From IMG/VR virus record IMGVR_UViG_3300045110_000102, positions 1 to 64,000 of that record: a stretch of DNA of 64,000 nucleotides. One strand, written 5' to 3'. The notes beneath the pieces were generated by a model. It was not told where the DNA came from, did not search any database, and saw only the letters and a list, made by a program, of their open reading frames with translations. The stretch is from a virus. The position numbers were made by a program, and so were the translations under genes. Shown in pieces: positions 44,155 through 51,560 of the stretch (position 1 is the first letter of the stretch; each line of letters starts with the position of its first letter).

Positions 44155-44351
44155 CAGTAGTCCTTCCGCGTGGTCTCGATCTGGTAGGCAAGGTCGCGCA
44201 TCCTCTCGATGGTCTTCGGCACGTTGTTCACTCCGATGGTCATCACGGCGTACACCTCGCCGTCCTCCCTTTCCAAGTTGAAGTGAATCGCCGTGCACTT
44301 CGGATCGCTGCACAGGCCCATGATGAAGCTGTGCGCCAGTTCGGCTGTCAT
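44154..44351 (-). CDS. Hypothetical early protein (65 aa)
   Basis: The start is decided by the ribosome site: GGAGG lies 8 bases before ATG 44351 (MTAELAHSFIMGL), which also overlaps the previous stop as ATGA. An ATG five codons earlier has no such site. Strand-helix miniature domain (AVMTIGVNNVPKTIERMRDL) related in layout to the next gene. Function unknown. Confidence 0.55.
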   Translation of the reverse strand: MTAELAHSFIMGLCSDPKCTAIHFNLEREDGEVYAVMTIGVNNVPKTIERMRDLAYQIETTRKDY

Positions 44352-44740
44352 CGTCTGCACCTCCATGATTTGCCGCCGCGCGTGATCACCTTGCGCATGT
44401 GATGCCGTGTGCAGACGTCGCCGCGATCCGCAACGCGAGCGCGCGTGCGCTTCACTGGCGTTGGCTCATCATCGACCACGAGCACCGGCGGCACCTTCGA
44501 CTCCGGAGGATCGAGCACGATGCGCTCTGTCTTGACCGGCACCGGCTCGGTCGATGCGACCACCGGTCGCGCGATTTGAATCTCTCTGACCCTGTCCTGC
44601 TTCTTCAGCGGCTCGGCCTCGACCTGCAGGTTCGGCTTCGGCACCACGATGCGCTCGGCGCTTGGCACGCGCTGGATGGCGAACACCACCATCAGCGCGG
44701 CCAGAGCGGAGACGCCGAACCAAACACTACTCCGAGTCAA
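44348..44740 (-). CDS. Membrane-anchored protein with C-terminal Cys/His-basic motif (about 130 aa)
   Basis: One N-terminal membrane helix (VWFGVSALAALMVVFAI), a Pro/Val/Lys-rich spacer, and a C-terminal motif DVCTRHHMRKVITRGGKSWR with CRR at the end. The start is uncertain: TTG 44740 keeps the helix whole but has a weak ribosome site; ATG 44689 would cut into the helix. The basic Cys/His tail could bind nucleic acid at the membrane. Confidence 0.5.
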   Translation of the reverse strand: MTRSSVWFGVSALAALMVVFAIQRVPSAERIVVPKPNLQVEAEPLKKQDRVREIQIARPVVASTEPVPVKTERIVLDPPESKVPPVLVVDDEPTPVKRTRARVADRGDVCTRHHMRKVITRGGKSWRCRR

Positions 44741-44921
44741 TGGAGACCAGTGCAGATCGAACGAGAGCGGCTTCCACCGGATGGCCGTTCTCTTCCAGAA
44801 GGTTGATCGCGCTGTTGACGACTTCAACAAGCCGCCCATTGCGAGCGATGCTGCGCCGAAGTGCAGCGGCGAGATGCTCTCCGACTCGGAGCATGCGCTC
44901 GGTCCTCTCATCAGGCATCAT
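44727..44921 (-). CDS. Hypothetical early protein (64 aa)
   Basis: ATG 44921 overlaps the previous stop (ATGA). All-helical: RMLRVGEHLAAALRRSIARN, then a second helix with VVNSAINLLEENGHPVEAA. Looks like a small helical-bundle regulator; no family recognised. Confidence 0.55.
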   Translation of the reverse strand: MMPDERTERMLRVGEHLAAALRRSIARNGRLVEVVNSAINLLEENGHPVEAALVRSALVSIDSE

Positions 44922-45358
44922 CCCATCTTCTTCGTGAAGTCGTCGCACGCGTCGCGGATCGCCTTCGACAGATTGCTGGCTGTCTCGATCAGCAGCTTGG
45001 TGTGCTCGCCCTTGTTGCGTATCTGCTTCGCCGCTTCCTCGATGGTCTTGAGGTCGTGAAGCAACTCTGTCTGCGAAGCATCAAGCTGCGGCATCAGCGC
45101 CTTCACCATGTCGCCGAGCTTCTCGACCTGCTCCGCCGTGTGCTCGTACTGCGTCATCACCGCTTGCGCAGAGAGCTTGCCGAGATCGGGATTGTGCGCG
45201 TCGAGCATCGGGATGCCGTCCTCACGCGCGGGCGGCGGACGGCGCACCACTTCGGAGACTTCTTCTTCAAGCGTGCGCAGGTTGATGTGCTCGCGGCTGC
45301 GCGCCGGTGGGCGGACAGCGTTGCCGGTGCGCGGCAGTGTTGGCAGTTGTTCGTTCAT
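44918..45358 (-). CDS. Hypothetical coiled-coil early protein (146 aa)
   Basis: AAAGGAGCGACCGA precedes the ATG, one of the recurrent early leaders. The N-terminal 50 residues are Pro/Arg-rich. The rest is one long amphipathic helix region with few Gly or Pro (TQYEHTAEQVEKLGDMVKAL). Might oligomerise. Function unknown. Confidence 0.55.
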   Translation of the reverse strand: MNEQLPTLPRTGNAVRPPARSREHINLRTLEEEVSEVVRRPPPAREDGIPMLDAHNPDLGKLSAQAVMTQYEHTAEQVEKLGDMVKALMPQLDASQTELLHDLKTIEEAAKQIRNKGEHTKLLIETASNLSKAIRDACDDFTKKMG

Positions 45359-45379
45359 TCGGTCGCTCCTTTGATGCGT

Positions 45380-45556
45380 TCAGTTGTGTAGATAGGGGAG
45401 AAGATTATCAGGCACCTTCTTCTTGCCGTGCCGGTGCATGAAGTTGGCGAACATGCGGCACTGCGCGTCGATGCGTTCTTCGATTGGAAGCCTGCGCGAT
45501 TCCTTCAGCATCTCCATGAGCGCAGGCAGTTCTCTGATGGCGGCATCTTCGCTCAC
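45380..45556 (-). CDS. Small early protein (58 aa)
   Basis: GTG 45556 overlaps the previous stop (GTGA) and AAAGGA lies 8 bases before it. Helical and basic (LPALMEMLKESRRLPIEERI), ending in KKVPDNLLPYLHN. Function unknown. Confidence 0.5.
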   Translation of the reverse strand: MSEDAAIRELPALMEMLKESRRLPIEERIDAQCRMFANFMHRHGKKKVPDNLLPYLHN

Positions 45557-45879
45557 TGGTCGCTTCCTTTGATGCGTTGATATCTCGTGTAGTACTCGAT
45601 GCAGAGTTCGAAGGGATCGGGCACACCGTGTGCCGCCCACCATTCGAGTTCGTTGCCGTGCGCGTGCTGCGCCATGTGATGGTTGTGCTTCAGCGGCAAG
45701 GCCCAACGGTCATCGGGCTTGCCCCATCCCTTGTCTTTGCCGTGCTTGAATGACCGTGCGCGAAGATGCGCGGCATCACATGGCGGAGCTTGCAAGCAGC
45801 CGCACACGCAACGTTGCGAGCGCAGCCACTTGAGGTAGCCCGGATCACGCAGTGGCGGTTGCCGCTGCCGCAGTGTCAC
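45553..45879 (-). CDS. HNH / DUF968-type putative nuclease (108 aa)
   Basis: Cys24, Cys26 and Cys34, then His38 (CDAAHLR) and a second cluster LPLKHNHHMAQHAHG, followed by ELEWWAAHGVPDP. This matches the DUF968/HNH-like small zinc proteins encoded beside RecT or NinB-type genes in phages; they are thought to bind or cut recombination intermediates. GTG start overlaps the RecT stop. Catalytic activity is inferred only. Confidence 0.65.
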   Translation of the reverse strand: MTLRQRQPPLRDPGYLKWLRSQRCVCGCLQAPPCDAAHLRARSFKHGKDKGWGKPDDRWALPLKHNHHMAQHAHGNELEWWAAHGVPDPFELCIEYYTRYQRIKGSDQ

Positions 45880-46096
45880 CGGCGTTTGCCTTTGTTCGGC
45901 TCTTGCTTCGGCTTGCGGTCGGGCGGGAAGATGTCCGCTTGGACTTCGCCCTGCTGCTGCCCCGTGCCAGATGATCCGGCAGATTGTTCGCCATCCTTCG
46001 GATCGCCGCCGACAGCATCAGCGCTTCCGCCTTTGTCCGCACCGTCGTCGGCTCCAGCACGAGGCTGATCGCCCCGTCCTTCACCGACAGGTTCAT
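45845..46096 (-). CDS. Possible gene nested out of frame in the RecT tail (83 aa)
   Basis: Within the recT low-complexity tail, on the same strand but another frame, AAAGGAAG lies 7 bases before ATG 46096. This gives MNLSVKDGAISLVLEPTTVR and a helix (KAEALMLSAAIRRMANNLPD), followed by an Arg/Lys/Ser-rich end that runs past the recT stop. The N-terminal half looks like a normal folded protein, whereas the recT frame here is low-complexity, so this frame may be the one under selection. Confidence 0.4.
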   Translation of the reverse strand: MNLSVKDGAISLVLEPTTVRTKAEALMLSAAIRRMANNLPDHLARGSSRAKSKRTSSRPTASRSKSRTKANAGDTAAAATATA

Positions 46097-46922
46097 CACC
46101 ACTTCCTTTGACAACTTCATCTTTCACCTCTTCTTTGACGACGTCGGAATTGACTTCGCCTTCTATGATCGAGTTGCGAGCCGCTGCCTGCGTGGCAACG
46201 TGCTCGACGTCGAAGCCTCGATCTCCTGCCGCGCGAGCCGCCTTGGCGTCGCGAAGTTTCTGTGCGTAGGCCGCAACCTTGCTGATCGGCATATCGACCG
46301 CTATCGATCCGTCATCGAGTTCGTCCGGCGTGTAGACGCCGAGCAGCACTTCGCTGGCGAACAGTCGGCACCATTGCCGCACGGTCGAGTAAGCAAGCTG
46401 CACCTCGGGCACCGTCTCCCACAGTGGCGAGCCACCGTAGCCGCCACCATCCCTGCGCTTCGGTCGTGCGTCGAGCATCTCCTTCAGCGTCGGGCTGGTG
46501 TACTCGTGCGGCCTCTCTTCGCCCCTGAATAGGCCGGACACCTTGCAGCGGCGCTGATCGCCTTCGCCGAGTATCTCGTGCCGCAGCCGCGTCTTCAGCG
46601 GAGCGCGCGCGGTGATCACCGCATGCACAAGCTGCGCCTCGAACGCGATCCGCTCTTCGCCCTTGTTCACTACCTGATAGGACTTCTCAGCGACGGCGAA
46701 CGGGTCCATCTGCCAGCGCAGCGCGCGCGAGCAGATCGCGAGACAGCCGCCGGGATTGCCGCGCAGATAGCCCGGCACTGCCGAGCCGGAGACCGCCATC
46801 AACTTGGCGAACTCCATCACCTGTCCCATGTTCTCCAGCGCGATGCCGCCGATCTCGGCATTCACTGTGATCGGTGCAGCGATAGCACGATCAACACGCC
46901 TCTCGATTTCAGTCACGTCCAT
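45876..46922 (-). CDS. recT: RecT-like single-strand annealing protein
   Basis: A 348-residue protein. Residues 20-220 match the RecT annealase family: GGCLAICSRALRWQMDPFAV, then SYQVVNKGEERIAFEAQLVH, KVSGLFRGEERPHEY and EVQLAYSTVRQWCRLF. It pairs complementary single strands made by the partner exonuclease upstream, supporting recombination and replication. The last 110 residues are an acidic Gly/Asp/Lys low-complexity tail. A second reading frame inside that tail may encode another protein. GGAGCAAAG lies just before the ATG. Confidence 0.85.
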   Translation of the reverse strand: MDVTEIERRVDRAIAAPITVNAEIGGIALENMGQVMEFAKLMAVSGSAVPGYLRGNPGGCLAICSRALRWQMDPFAVAEKSYQVVNKGEERIAFEAQLVHAVITARAPLKTRLRHEILGEGDQRRCKVSGLFRGEERPHEYTSPTLKEMLDARPKRRDGGGYGGSPLWETVPEVQLAYSTVRQWCRLFASEVLLGVYTPDELDDGSIAVDMPISKVAAYAQKLRDAKAARAAGDRGFDVEHVATQAAARNSIIEGEVNSDVVKEEVKDEVVKGSGDEPVGEGRGDQPRAGADDGADKGGSADAVGGDPKDGEQSAGSSGTGQQQGEVQADIFPPDRKPKQEPNKGKRR

Positions 46923-46948
46923 AGTCTTTGCTCCGTTTGAGTTCAGAT

Positions 46949-47884
46949 TTACGCAAGGCCTTCAGCCTTCAGTCGAGCGTCGATGCGCGCGCGCTTCTCG
47001 ATGCCGATGCCGAGCGCATCAAGGTCACCCTCGCCCGGTCCCGGCCAATGACCGGCGTCGATGCACCGGCGCACCTCGCGCATTGCCCATCGGTTCATCT
47101 GCCGACCGCGTCCCAAGTCTTCCTCGACCAGCGGGACGGTGCGCGCGCAGTACGGGCTCGCGGTCTCGACGAACATTAGCATGAACGAAGCGAACGGCAG
47201 ACCGAGTCCCTCGCAGACTTCGCCGATCAGCGCGCCTTGCTGCTGATATCCGAGATCGTGGATCGACGCCTGCAGCGCGTACGATGTCACCTCGCGCGCA
47301 GTCTTGAGATCAACGAAGTCGTCTTCCGTCGGCGGGATCACGTCGGGCCGCACCTTGATCCAGAGTCCAGTCTCCTTGTCCTTCCAGAAGCCGGAACACT
47401 CGACGTAGCCAGACAGCAGACCTTCATCCACCAGCGGTTCGAGCTTGAGACTCTTCGCCATCTGCACGATGGACTTCAACTCCTTCACCGTGACGATCAC
47501 GCGGCCTTCGCGTGCTTGCCGCTCATTCCATTCCTGACAGGCGTGCGCGTTGTTATTCCACTTCTTCTCTTCACCGGTCTTGCGGTCGCGATAGGTCTCG
47601 GGCTGCGCGGTGAACTTCGCATCGAACTTGTCTTCGCCGAGCAGCAGGTGATGCGCCGCCGAGCCGAGCAGCATCGGTCGCGTCACTTCGCGCGCTTCAC
47701 TCTCTGGGTTCTCGCACCACTGCGCGTGCATGTGCTTCGCGCTCTTGCTCCAGAGCGTGCGCAGGTTCGATGATGACACCGTCGGACCGTCGCAGAGGTC
47801 GGCGCTGTGATAGCGCTCGATGGGGATGCCCGAGTACCAGCCGGGCTTGGTTATTTTCTTGCCAGTCCACTTCGTCACTTGCAC
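46949..47884 (-). CDS. RecE / PD-(D/E)XK-like exonuclease
   Basis: A 311-residue nuclease of the RecE-type (DUF3799-like) family. Visible signatures are GIPIERYHSADLCDGPTVSS at the N-terminus, MLLGSAAHHLLLGEDKF, then RPDVIPPTEDDFVDLKTARE, which holds the active-site D...DxK of PD-(D/E)XK enzymes, and YALQASIHDLGYQQQGALI. It should resect duplex ends to feed RecT. The GTG start has AAAGGAGCAACCAAG upstream. It is the first gene of the leftward early operon. Confidence 0.82.
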   Translation of the reverse strand: MQVTKWTGKKITKPGWYSGIPIERYHSADLCDGPTVSSSNLRTLWSKSAKHMHAQWCENPESEAREVTRPMLLGSAAHHLLLGEDKFDAKFTAQPETYRDRKTGEEKKWNNNAHACQEWNERQAREGRVIVTVKELKSIVQMAKSLKLEPLVDEGLLSGYVECSGFWKDKETGLWIKVRPDVIPPTEDDFVDLKTAREVTSYALQASIHDLGYQQQGALIGEVCEGLGLPFASFMLMFVETASPYCARTVPLVEEDLGRGRQMNRWAMREVRRCIDAGHWPGPGEGDLDALGIGIEKRARIDARLKAEGLA

Positions 47885-47928
47885 CTTGGTTGCTCCTTTG
47901 GTGTCGTCATAAATTGAGTCGAACGGCG

Positions 47929-47957
47929 ACCATAGCCTCTGGTCAATCCGTTTTCAA
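47929..47957 (-). promoter_or_regulatory. Sigma70-type promoter for the leftward early operon
   Basis: On the leftward strand, TTGAAA, 17 bases, TATGGT: five and four matches to the consensus boxes at ideal spacing. It lies about 45 bases before the exonuclease start. A GAGTC (GANTC) site falls at 47916-47920 in the initially transcribed region. Confidence 0.55.
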
Positions 47958-48008
47958 CCGGCTATTGTTAAACCTTCTATGGATTTTTCCAGAGGGTGAA
48001 CGAGAGAG

Positions 48009-48293
48009 ATGATGATGGGAGCACAGACCAATGGCTCTTCGCGCAAGCGGTTGCGCGGAGAGGTGATCAACCGCAGCAAGAACAGGGACAAGAAGCGCGA
48101 CGCGATCATGCGGACAGTCTTCGCGCGGCCCGGCTTTGCCAGCGAGATCGCCAAGCATCTGGGTGTTTCTCCACAGAATGTTTCTGCATGGAATCGCGTA
48201 CCGCCTCACCACGTGGTCGCGCTCGCGCCTATGCTGGGACTTCCGCCCGAGAAGATTCGCCCGGACATCTTCGGAGGGAGACGCAGGATTTGA
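48009..48293 (+). CDS. Small HTH regulator (Cro/YdaS-like)
   Basis: A 94-residue basic protein. Residues 42-85 (FASEIAKHLGVSPQNVSAWN, then VALAPMLGLPPEKIRPDIF) form a helix-turn-helix of the YdaS/Cro type. The N-terminus is Arg/Lys-rich. It is divergent from the recombination operon across a 124-base promoter region, the standard place for a phage early switch protein. Its binding sites are probably in that region. Confidence 0.7.
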   Translation: MMMGAQTNGSSRKRLRGEVINRSKNRDKKRDAIMRTVFARPGFASEIAKHLGVSPQNVSAWNRVPPHHVVALAPMLGLPPEKIRPDIFGGRRRI

Positions 48294-48736
48294 ATTGGAC
48301 CGATGCCGCCGATGCGATGCTGGTCAAGCTGTGGGATAGCGGAGCCTCGCTCGGCTACGTGGCGGATGGATTGTGCCTCGCTGGCTACGTGGTGAGCCGC
48401 AACTCTGTCGCCGGTCGTAAGCACCGATTGACACAGAAGGGCGTGGTCTTCCGGCGCGTCGGTCCACCGATCAGGAGCAAGCCACTACGACAGCCTATCA
48501 ACCAGCAACGGAGCAAACGAATGAACACCAAAGCAACTGACACTCCTGTCGAGCCGTTTGATCACAGTACTCACGAGGGCATCGAGTATCTGGAGAACAT
48601 TGATGGATGCAAGGCCATCCTCGGCAAGCGCGGCGGGGCGTGGATGTTGCCGATGGTGTGCGGACGACGGAGGACAAGCGGAGAGCCGTACTGCAACGAG
48701 CACCTGATGATCTACACCAACCAGCAAAGGAAATGA
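48290..48736 (+). CDS. GcrA-like cell-cycle regulator
   Basis: TTG 48290 overlaps the previous stop (TTGA) and gives a 148-residue protein. The N-terminus NWTDAADAMLVKLWDSGASL, then GLCLAGYVVSRNSVAGRKHR, is the GcrA HTH domain (WTdexxxLLkkLWxeG...TRNaVxGKxHRL). The C-terminus GCKAILGKRGGAWMLPMVCG, then EPYCNEHLMIY, matches the GcrA C-terminal Cys/His part that touches sigma70. GcrA activates GANTC-methylated promoters in alphaproteobacteria. A ribosome-site-like GGAGCAAACG before an internal ATG at 48521 could yield the C-terminal part alone. Confidence 0.7.
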   Translation: MNWTDAADAMLVKLWDSGASLGYVADGLCLAGYVVSRNSVAGRKHRLTQKGVVFRRVGPPIRSKPLRQPINQQRSKRMNTKATDTPVEPFDHSTHEGIEYLENIDGCKAILGKRGGAWMLPMVCGRRRTSGEPYCNEHLMIYTNQQRK

Positions 48737-48737
48737 C

Positions 48738-49196
48738 ATGGCCAAAGCAGCGAAGACCACTGAAGTCGAGATCACCGAGAAGATGGTGAACAAGTTCGTC
48801 GGCGACATTCTCGAACGACAGGAGCGAATTGAATCCGCGCGCGGCACGTACATGAATGCCGCGCGTCGTGAGCGTGAGGCGATGACGACGATCTACGAAG
48901 GCCTCGCTGCGCGTGGCGTATCGCAGAAGTCGGCGAAGACCGAGATCAAGATCATCAATGCGCTTGAGCGGATCAAGGGCTGGATGTCCGATCTCGAAGT
49001 CGAAGATCGCAAGATGGTGCAGCGGCTCGCGAAGGTGCAGGGCGACAAGAAGCAGTTGCTGTTGTTCGGCGAACTACCAGCCGCACCGAAGCCCGAGAAG
49101 AAGAGCAAGGAGAAGAAGCCAGCCGAGCCGGTGCAGACCGATCTCGTTGAAGCAACCGCCGCCGCTGGCGCTCCATCACTGTCGCTGGTGTCGTGA
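48738..49196 (+). CDS. Helical early protein (152 aa)
   Basis: GCAAAGGAAATGAC before the ATG. Residues 10-100 are strongly helical and charged (KFVGDILERQERIESARGTY, MSDLEVEDRKMVQRLAKVQG), a little like GapR/DUF2312 nucleoid proteins in pattern, but the key GapR sequence is not evident. The C-terminus is a Lys/Pro/Ala tail. Possibly DNA-associated. Function unknown. Confidence 0.5.
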   Translation: MAKAAKTTEVEITEKMVNKFVGDILERQERIESARGTYMNAARREREAMTTIYEGLAARGVSQKSAKTEIKIINALERIKGWMSDLEVEDRKMVQRLAKVQGDKKQLLLFGELPAAPKPEKKSKEKKPAEPVQTDLVEATAAAGAPSLSLVS

Positions 49197-49202
49197 GGGT
49201 CG

Positions 49203-49790
49203 ATGCTGGGTAAGGAAGCAAACGCTGGAAGAGCACCGATGCGCGACCGACCGGGGGACCGTTACGACACGGCACCTCCGGCGGTTCACGCGCTGATGTC
49301 TGTCGAGAAGCTACCGCACTACATCTGGGAGCCAGCCGCTGGCAAAGGCAACATCGTCAAGGTGCTCCGCGCCGCCGGGCACCACGTGATCGCCACCGAC
49401 ATCAGGAAGCGCGGCTGTCCGGATGCGACGCTGACCAACTTCCTTGATCCGCAAGAGACCTATCTTGCCGACTGCATCCTGACCAATCCTCCGTACTCAT
49501 ACGCGACGGAGTTCATCAGCCGGTCGCTGGGGCTCGCGCCGCTGGTGATCATGCTGCTGCGTCTCAACTACCTCGAAGGCGGGACGCCGAAGACCGCAGC
49601 CGGGCGCGAGCGTGCGCGGGTGCTCGACAGACTCTCACGTGTGCACGTGTTCTCCAATCGCCTGCCGATGATGCATCGCGCTGGCTGGAAGGGGCCGCGC
49701 GCATCGAGCGCCATCGCGTTTGCTTGGTACGTGTGGGATCGCGATCACGTGGGACCGACAACAATCGACCGCATCAGATGGGAGCAGTGA
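49203..49790 (+). CDS. DNA adenine methyltransferase-like protein
   Basis: A 195-residue protein. Motif I is EPAAGKGNIVKVL (residues 43-55) and motif IV is TNPPYSYA (94-101), the NPPY active site of N6-adenine methyltransferases. A Trp and ATDI segment fit the SAM pocket. It is short and has no clear target-recognition domain, resembling the small phage N6A-type enzymes. It follows the GcrA-like gene, which is notable because GcrA responds to adenine methylation, but nothing shows that this enzyme makes GANTC marks. Confidence 0.65.
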   Translation: MLGKEANAGRAPMRDRPGDRYDTAPPAVHALMSVEKLPHYIWEPAAGKGNIVKVLRAAGHHVIATDIRKRGCPDATLTNFLDPQETYLADCILTNPPYSYATEFISRSLGLAPLVIMLLRLNYLEGGTPKTAAGRERARVLDRLSRVHVFSNRLPMMHRAGWKGPRASSAIAFAWYVWDRDHVGPTTIDRIRWEQ

Positions 49791-49791
49791 C

Positions 49792-50826
49792 GTGGCAGTG
49801 GTGTGGACTGATCCGAGGAAGGCAGCGAAGGCTGCGGAGAAAAAGTACGACGCGTTGAATCACCTGCTGTTTCAGTTCGGCGTGAACAATCTCACTGCCG
49901 ATCAATTCTGGGGACAGATGAACCAGAACGGCTGGGGGCAATCAGACATCGACGCATGGTGCGCCGATTATTACCAGAGGAGCGCAGAGGAAGATGCAAA
50001 GCAAGAAGCCAAACGAGAAGAAGGGCGGCATGGGTCCGCGCGAACAACAGCTTCGCGATATGCGCGAGGCGCGAGCGGACAAGGCGGCGCGAGCGGGTCG
50101 CGAGATGAGAACGGCGCAGGCCAAGAAGTTGATCGACCAAACTATCACCAAGCCGAACAAGCCCGCGCGCAAGCCCGCCAAGCAGCGAAGGGCCTCGGGC
50201 AGGGGGAGGTGATCCATCTACGCGAGGAGCGCAAGCAGCGCGCGATTGTCGTTGGGCAGGCGCGCTACGACTTCGCTCAGCGCAACGGCTACCTCAACTC
50301 CGGCGCGATGCTGGAAGCTCTCCCGCAGTTCAGCATCGACGGCGCGGTCGGCGAGTGCGGCATCGGCGACCGCCTCGGTCTGGAGTGGCACGAGAACATC
50401 GGCAAGATCGACGGCATCGATGTCGGCACGATAATCGAGGTGCGCTCGCGACCGCCCGGCAAGGAGCTTGGCATCCGAGACAGTGACCGGCGCTTCCTGC
50501 CGCACGTGTTCGTGTGGGTCTACAAAGACTACAGCGTGCGGATACTCGGCTGGCTCTATGGCTTCGAAGGCATGCACGAGAAGGACAGCGAGCTTCACCG
50601 GCAGCGATGGAATGAGAATTCTTACTGTTGGTACAACCCACCGCCGTATCGCTCATTCGAATCTCTGGAGCGCATCATTGCAGACGAGACCAAGGTCGCG
50701 CGCATCTTGGCGAAGCACATCGAGGATGAACCGCGCCGCGAGGAGAAGCGGAGGATTGAACGAGCGAGGCAGCGAGAGAGAGCGGCGGCAGCAGCGGCGG
50801 CTGCTGAAGAACAAGGCGGGGCGTGA
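49792..50826 (+). CDS. Unknown early protein, long open frame (344 aa, possibly two genes)
   Basis: GTG 49792, then an uninterrupted frame. Residues 1-70 are a folded-looking N-terminal part (HLLFQFGVNNLTADQFWGQM); 70-140 are Gly/Arg/Ser low complexity overlapped by another gene; from about 140 on is a second domain (GYLNSGAMLEALPQFSIDGA, VFVWVYKDYSVRILGWLYGF) ending in an Arg/Glu/Ala helix. A GTG at 50209 overlaps the stop of the nested gene (GTGA), so the last part may be translated as a separate 205-residue protein and the first as a shorter one. Function unknown. Confidence 0.5.
   Translation: MAVVWTDPRKAAKAAEKKYDALNHLLFQFGVNNLTADQFWGQMNQNGWGQSDIDAWCADYYQRSAEEDAKQEAKREEGRHGSARTTASRYARGASGQGGASGSRDENGAGQEVDRPNYHQAEQARAQARQAAKGLGQGEVIHLREERKQRAIVVGQARYDFAQRNGYLNSGAMLEALPQFSIDGAVGECGIGDRLGLEWHENIGKIDGIDVGTIIEVRSRPPGKELGIRDSDRRFLPHVFVWVYKDYSVRILGWLYGFEGMHEKDSELHRQRWNENSYCWYNPPPYRSFESLERIIADETKVARILAKHIEDEPRREEKRRIERARQRERAAAAAAAAEEQGGA
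49994..50212 (+). CDS. Nested basic protein (72 aa) in another frame
   Basis: ATG 49994 has AGAGG about 3 bases upstream. The product (GPREQQLRDMREARADKAAR) is a highly basic, helical small protein with Lys/Pro/Arg end. Its stop overlaps a GTG of the other frame (GTGA), the coupling style used throughout this genome, which favours it as a true gene nested inside the longer frame. Confidence 0.45.
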   Translation: MQSKKPNEKKGGMGPREQQLRDMREARADKAARAGREMRTAQAKKLIDQTITKPNKPARKPAKQRRASGRGR

Positions 50827-50890
50827 TGCATCCCCGAGCGCAGGCGACTGCGCTCCACGATGCACCACCGCATCATCGAGGAGATACTAC

Positions 50891-51550
50891 ATGAGGAAGT
50901 TTCTATTAGCCTGCACTGCGCTGGCCGCGATGTCATTGCCTGCCAGCGCTTCGGTCACGTTCGAGTCCAAGCTCAGCGGTACGGGCGACAACGTGATCTT
51001 CAACTCCTTGAGCGGCGACGTCGCGCTTGGAAGTCTGAACGGTCAGCATCAAGGTCTCGTCGAGTTCAGGGCGCTCGATGTCTCGACATTCAATGCCGCT
51101 GCTAACGGCAACGACATCAAGATCAACGGCACCAACAATCTGCAGATCGAGGTGCATGATCAACTGAACTCGTTCGTCATCGGCACCACCACGCAGGTGT
51201 TCTCGGTGATCGGCACTGGCAACCTGTTCGCGTTCGTGCGTGCTGTTGACGCCAATGGAGTTGAAGAGCCGCTCTTCACCTTCGACCTTGGCGATCTCGG
51301 CAATGGCCACGCTCAGAACGGGTTCACGTTCCACGCCACCGACGGCGAGGTGATGACCCGGCTGACGTTGCTCGTTCAGGATGGCACGCTCACTGAGTTC
51401 GAGCACTACCGCATCGACGTTGGTGTGGTGCCGACGGCTGCAGTGCCTGAAGCATCGACGTGGGCGATGATGATCGCTGGCTTCATCGGCGTTGGTGGTC
51501 TGGCGATGCGCAAGCGTCGTCGCGAAGGTCTCACGTTCCGTCTCGCGTAA
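50891..51550 (+). CDS. Secreted protein with PEP-CTERM sorting signal
   Basis: A 219-residue protein. Signal peptide MRKFLLACTALAAMSLPASA (cleavage after ASA near residue 20). The mature domain is beta-rich (NVIFNSLSGDVALGSLNGQ, ANGNDIKINGTNN, FEHYRIDV) and is homologous throughout to the leftward gene at 40656-41300. The C-terminus has VPEASTWAMM at residues 185-194, a hydrophobic run, then RKRRR and eight more residues: the PEP-CTERM tripartite signal. Exosortase would anchor or release it at the cell surface. It sits among early genes, far from the structural operon, so it probably acts on the infected cell rather than the virion. Confidence 0.82.
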   Translation: MRKFLLACTALAAMSLPASASVTFESKLSGTGDNVIFNSLSGDVALGSLNGQHQGLVEFRALDVSTFNAAANGNDIKINGTNNLQIEVHDQLNSFVIGTTTQVFSVIGTGNLFAFVRAVDANGVEEPLFTFDLGDLGNGHAQNGFTFHATDGEVMTRLTLLVQDGTLTEFEHYRIDVGVVPTAAVPEASTWAMMIAGFIGVGGLAMRKRRREGLTFRLA

Positions 51551-51560
51551 ACGAAGCGAT

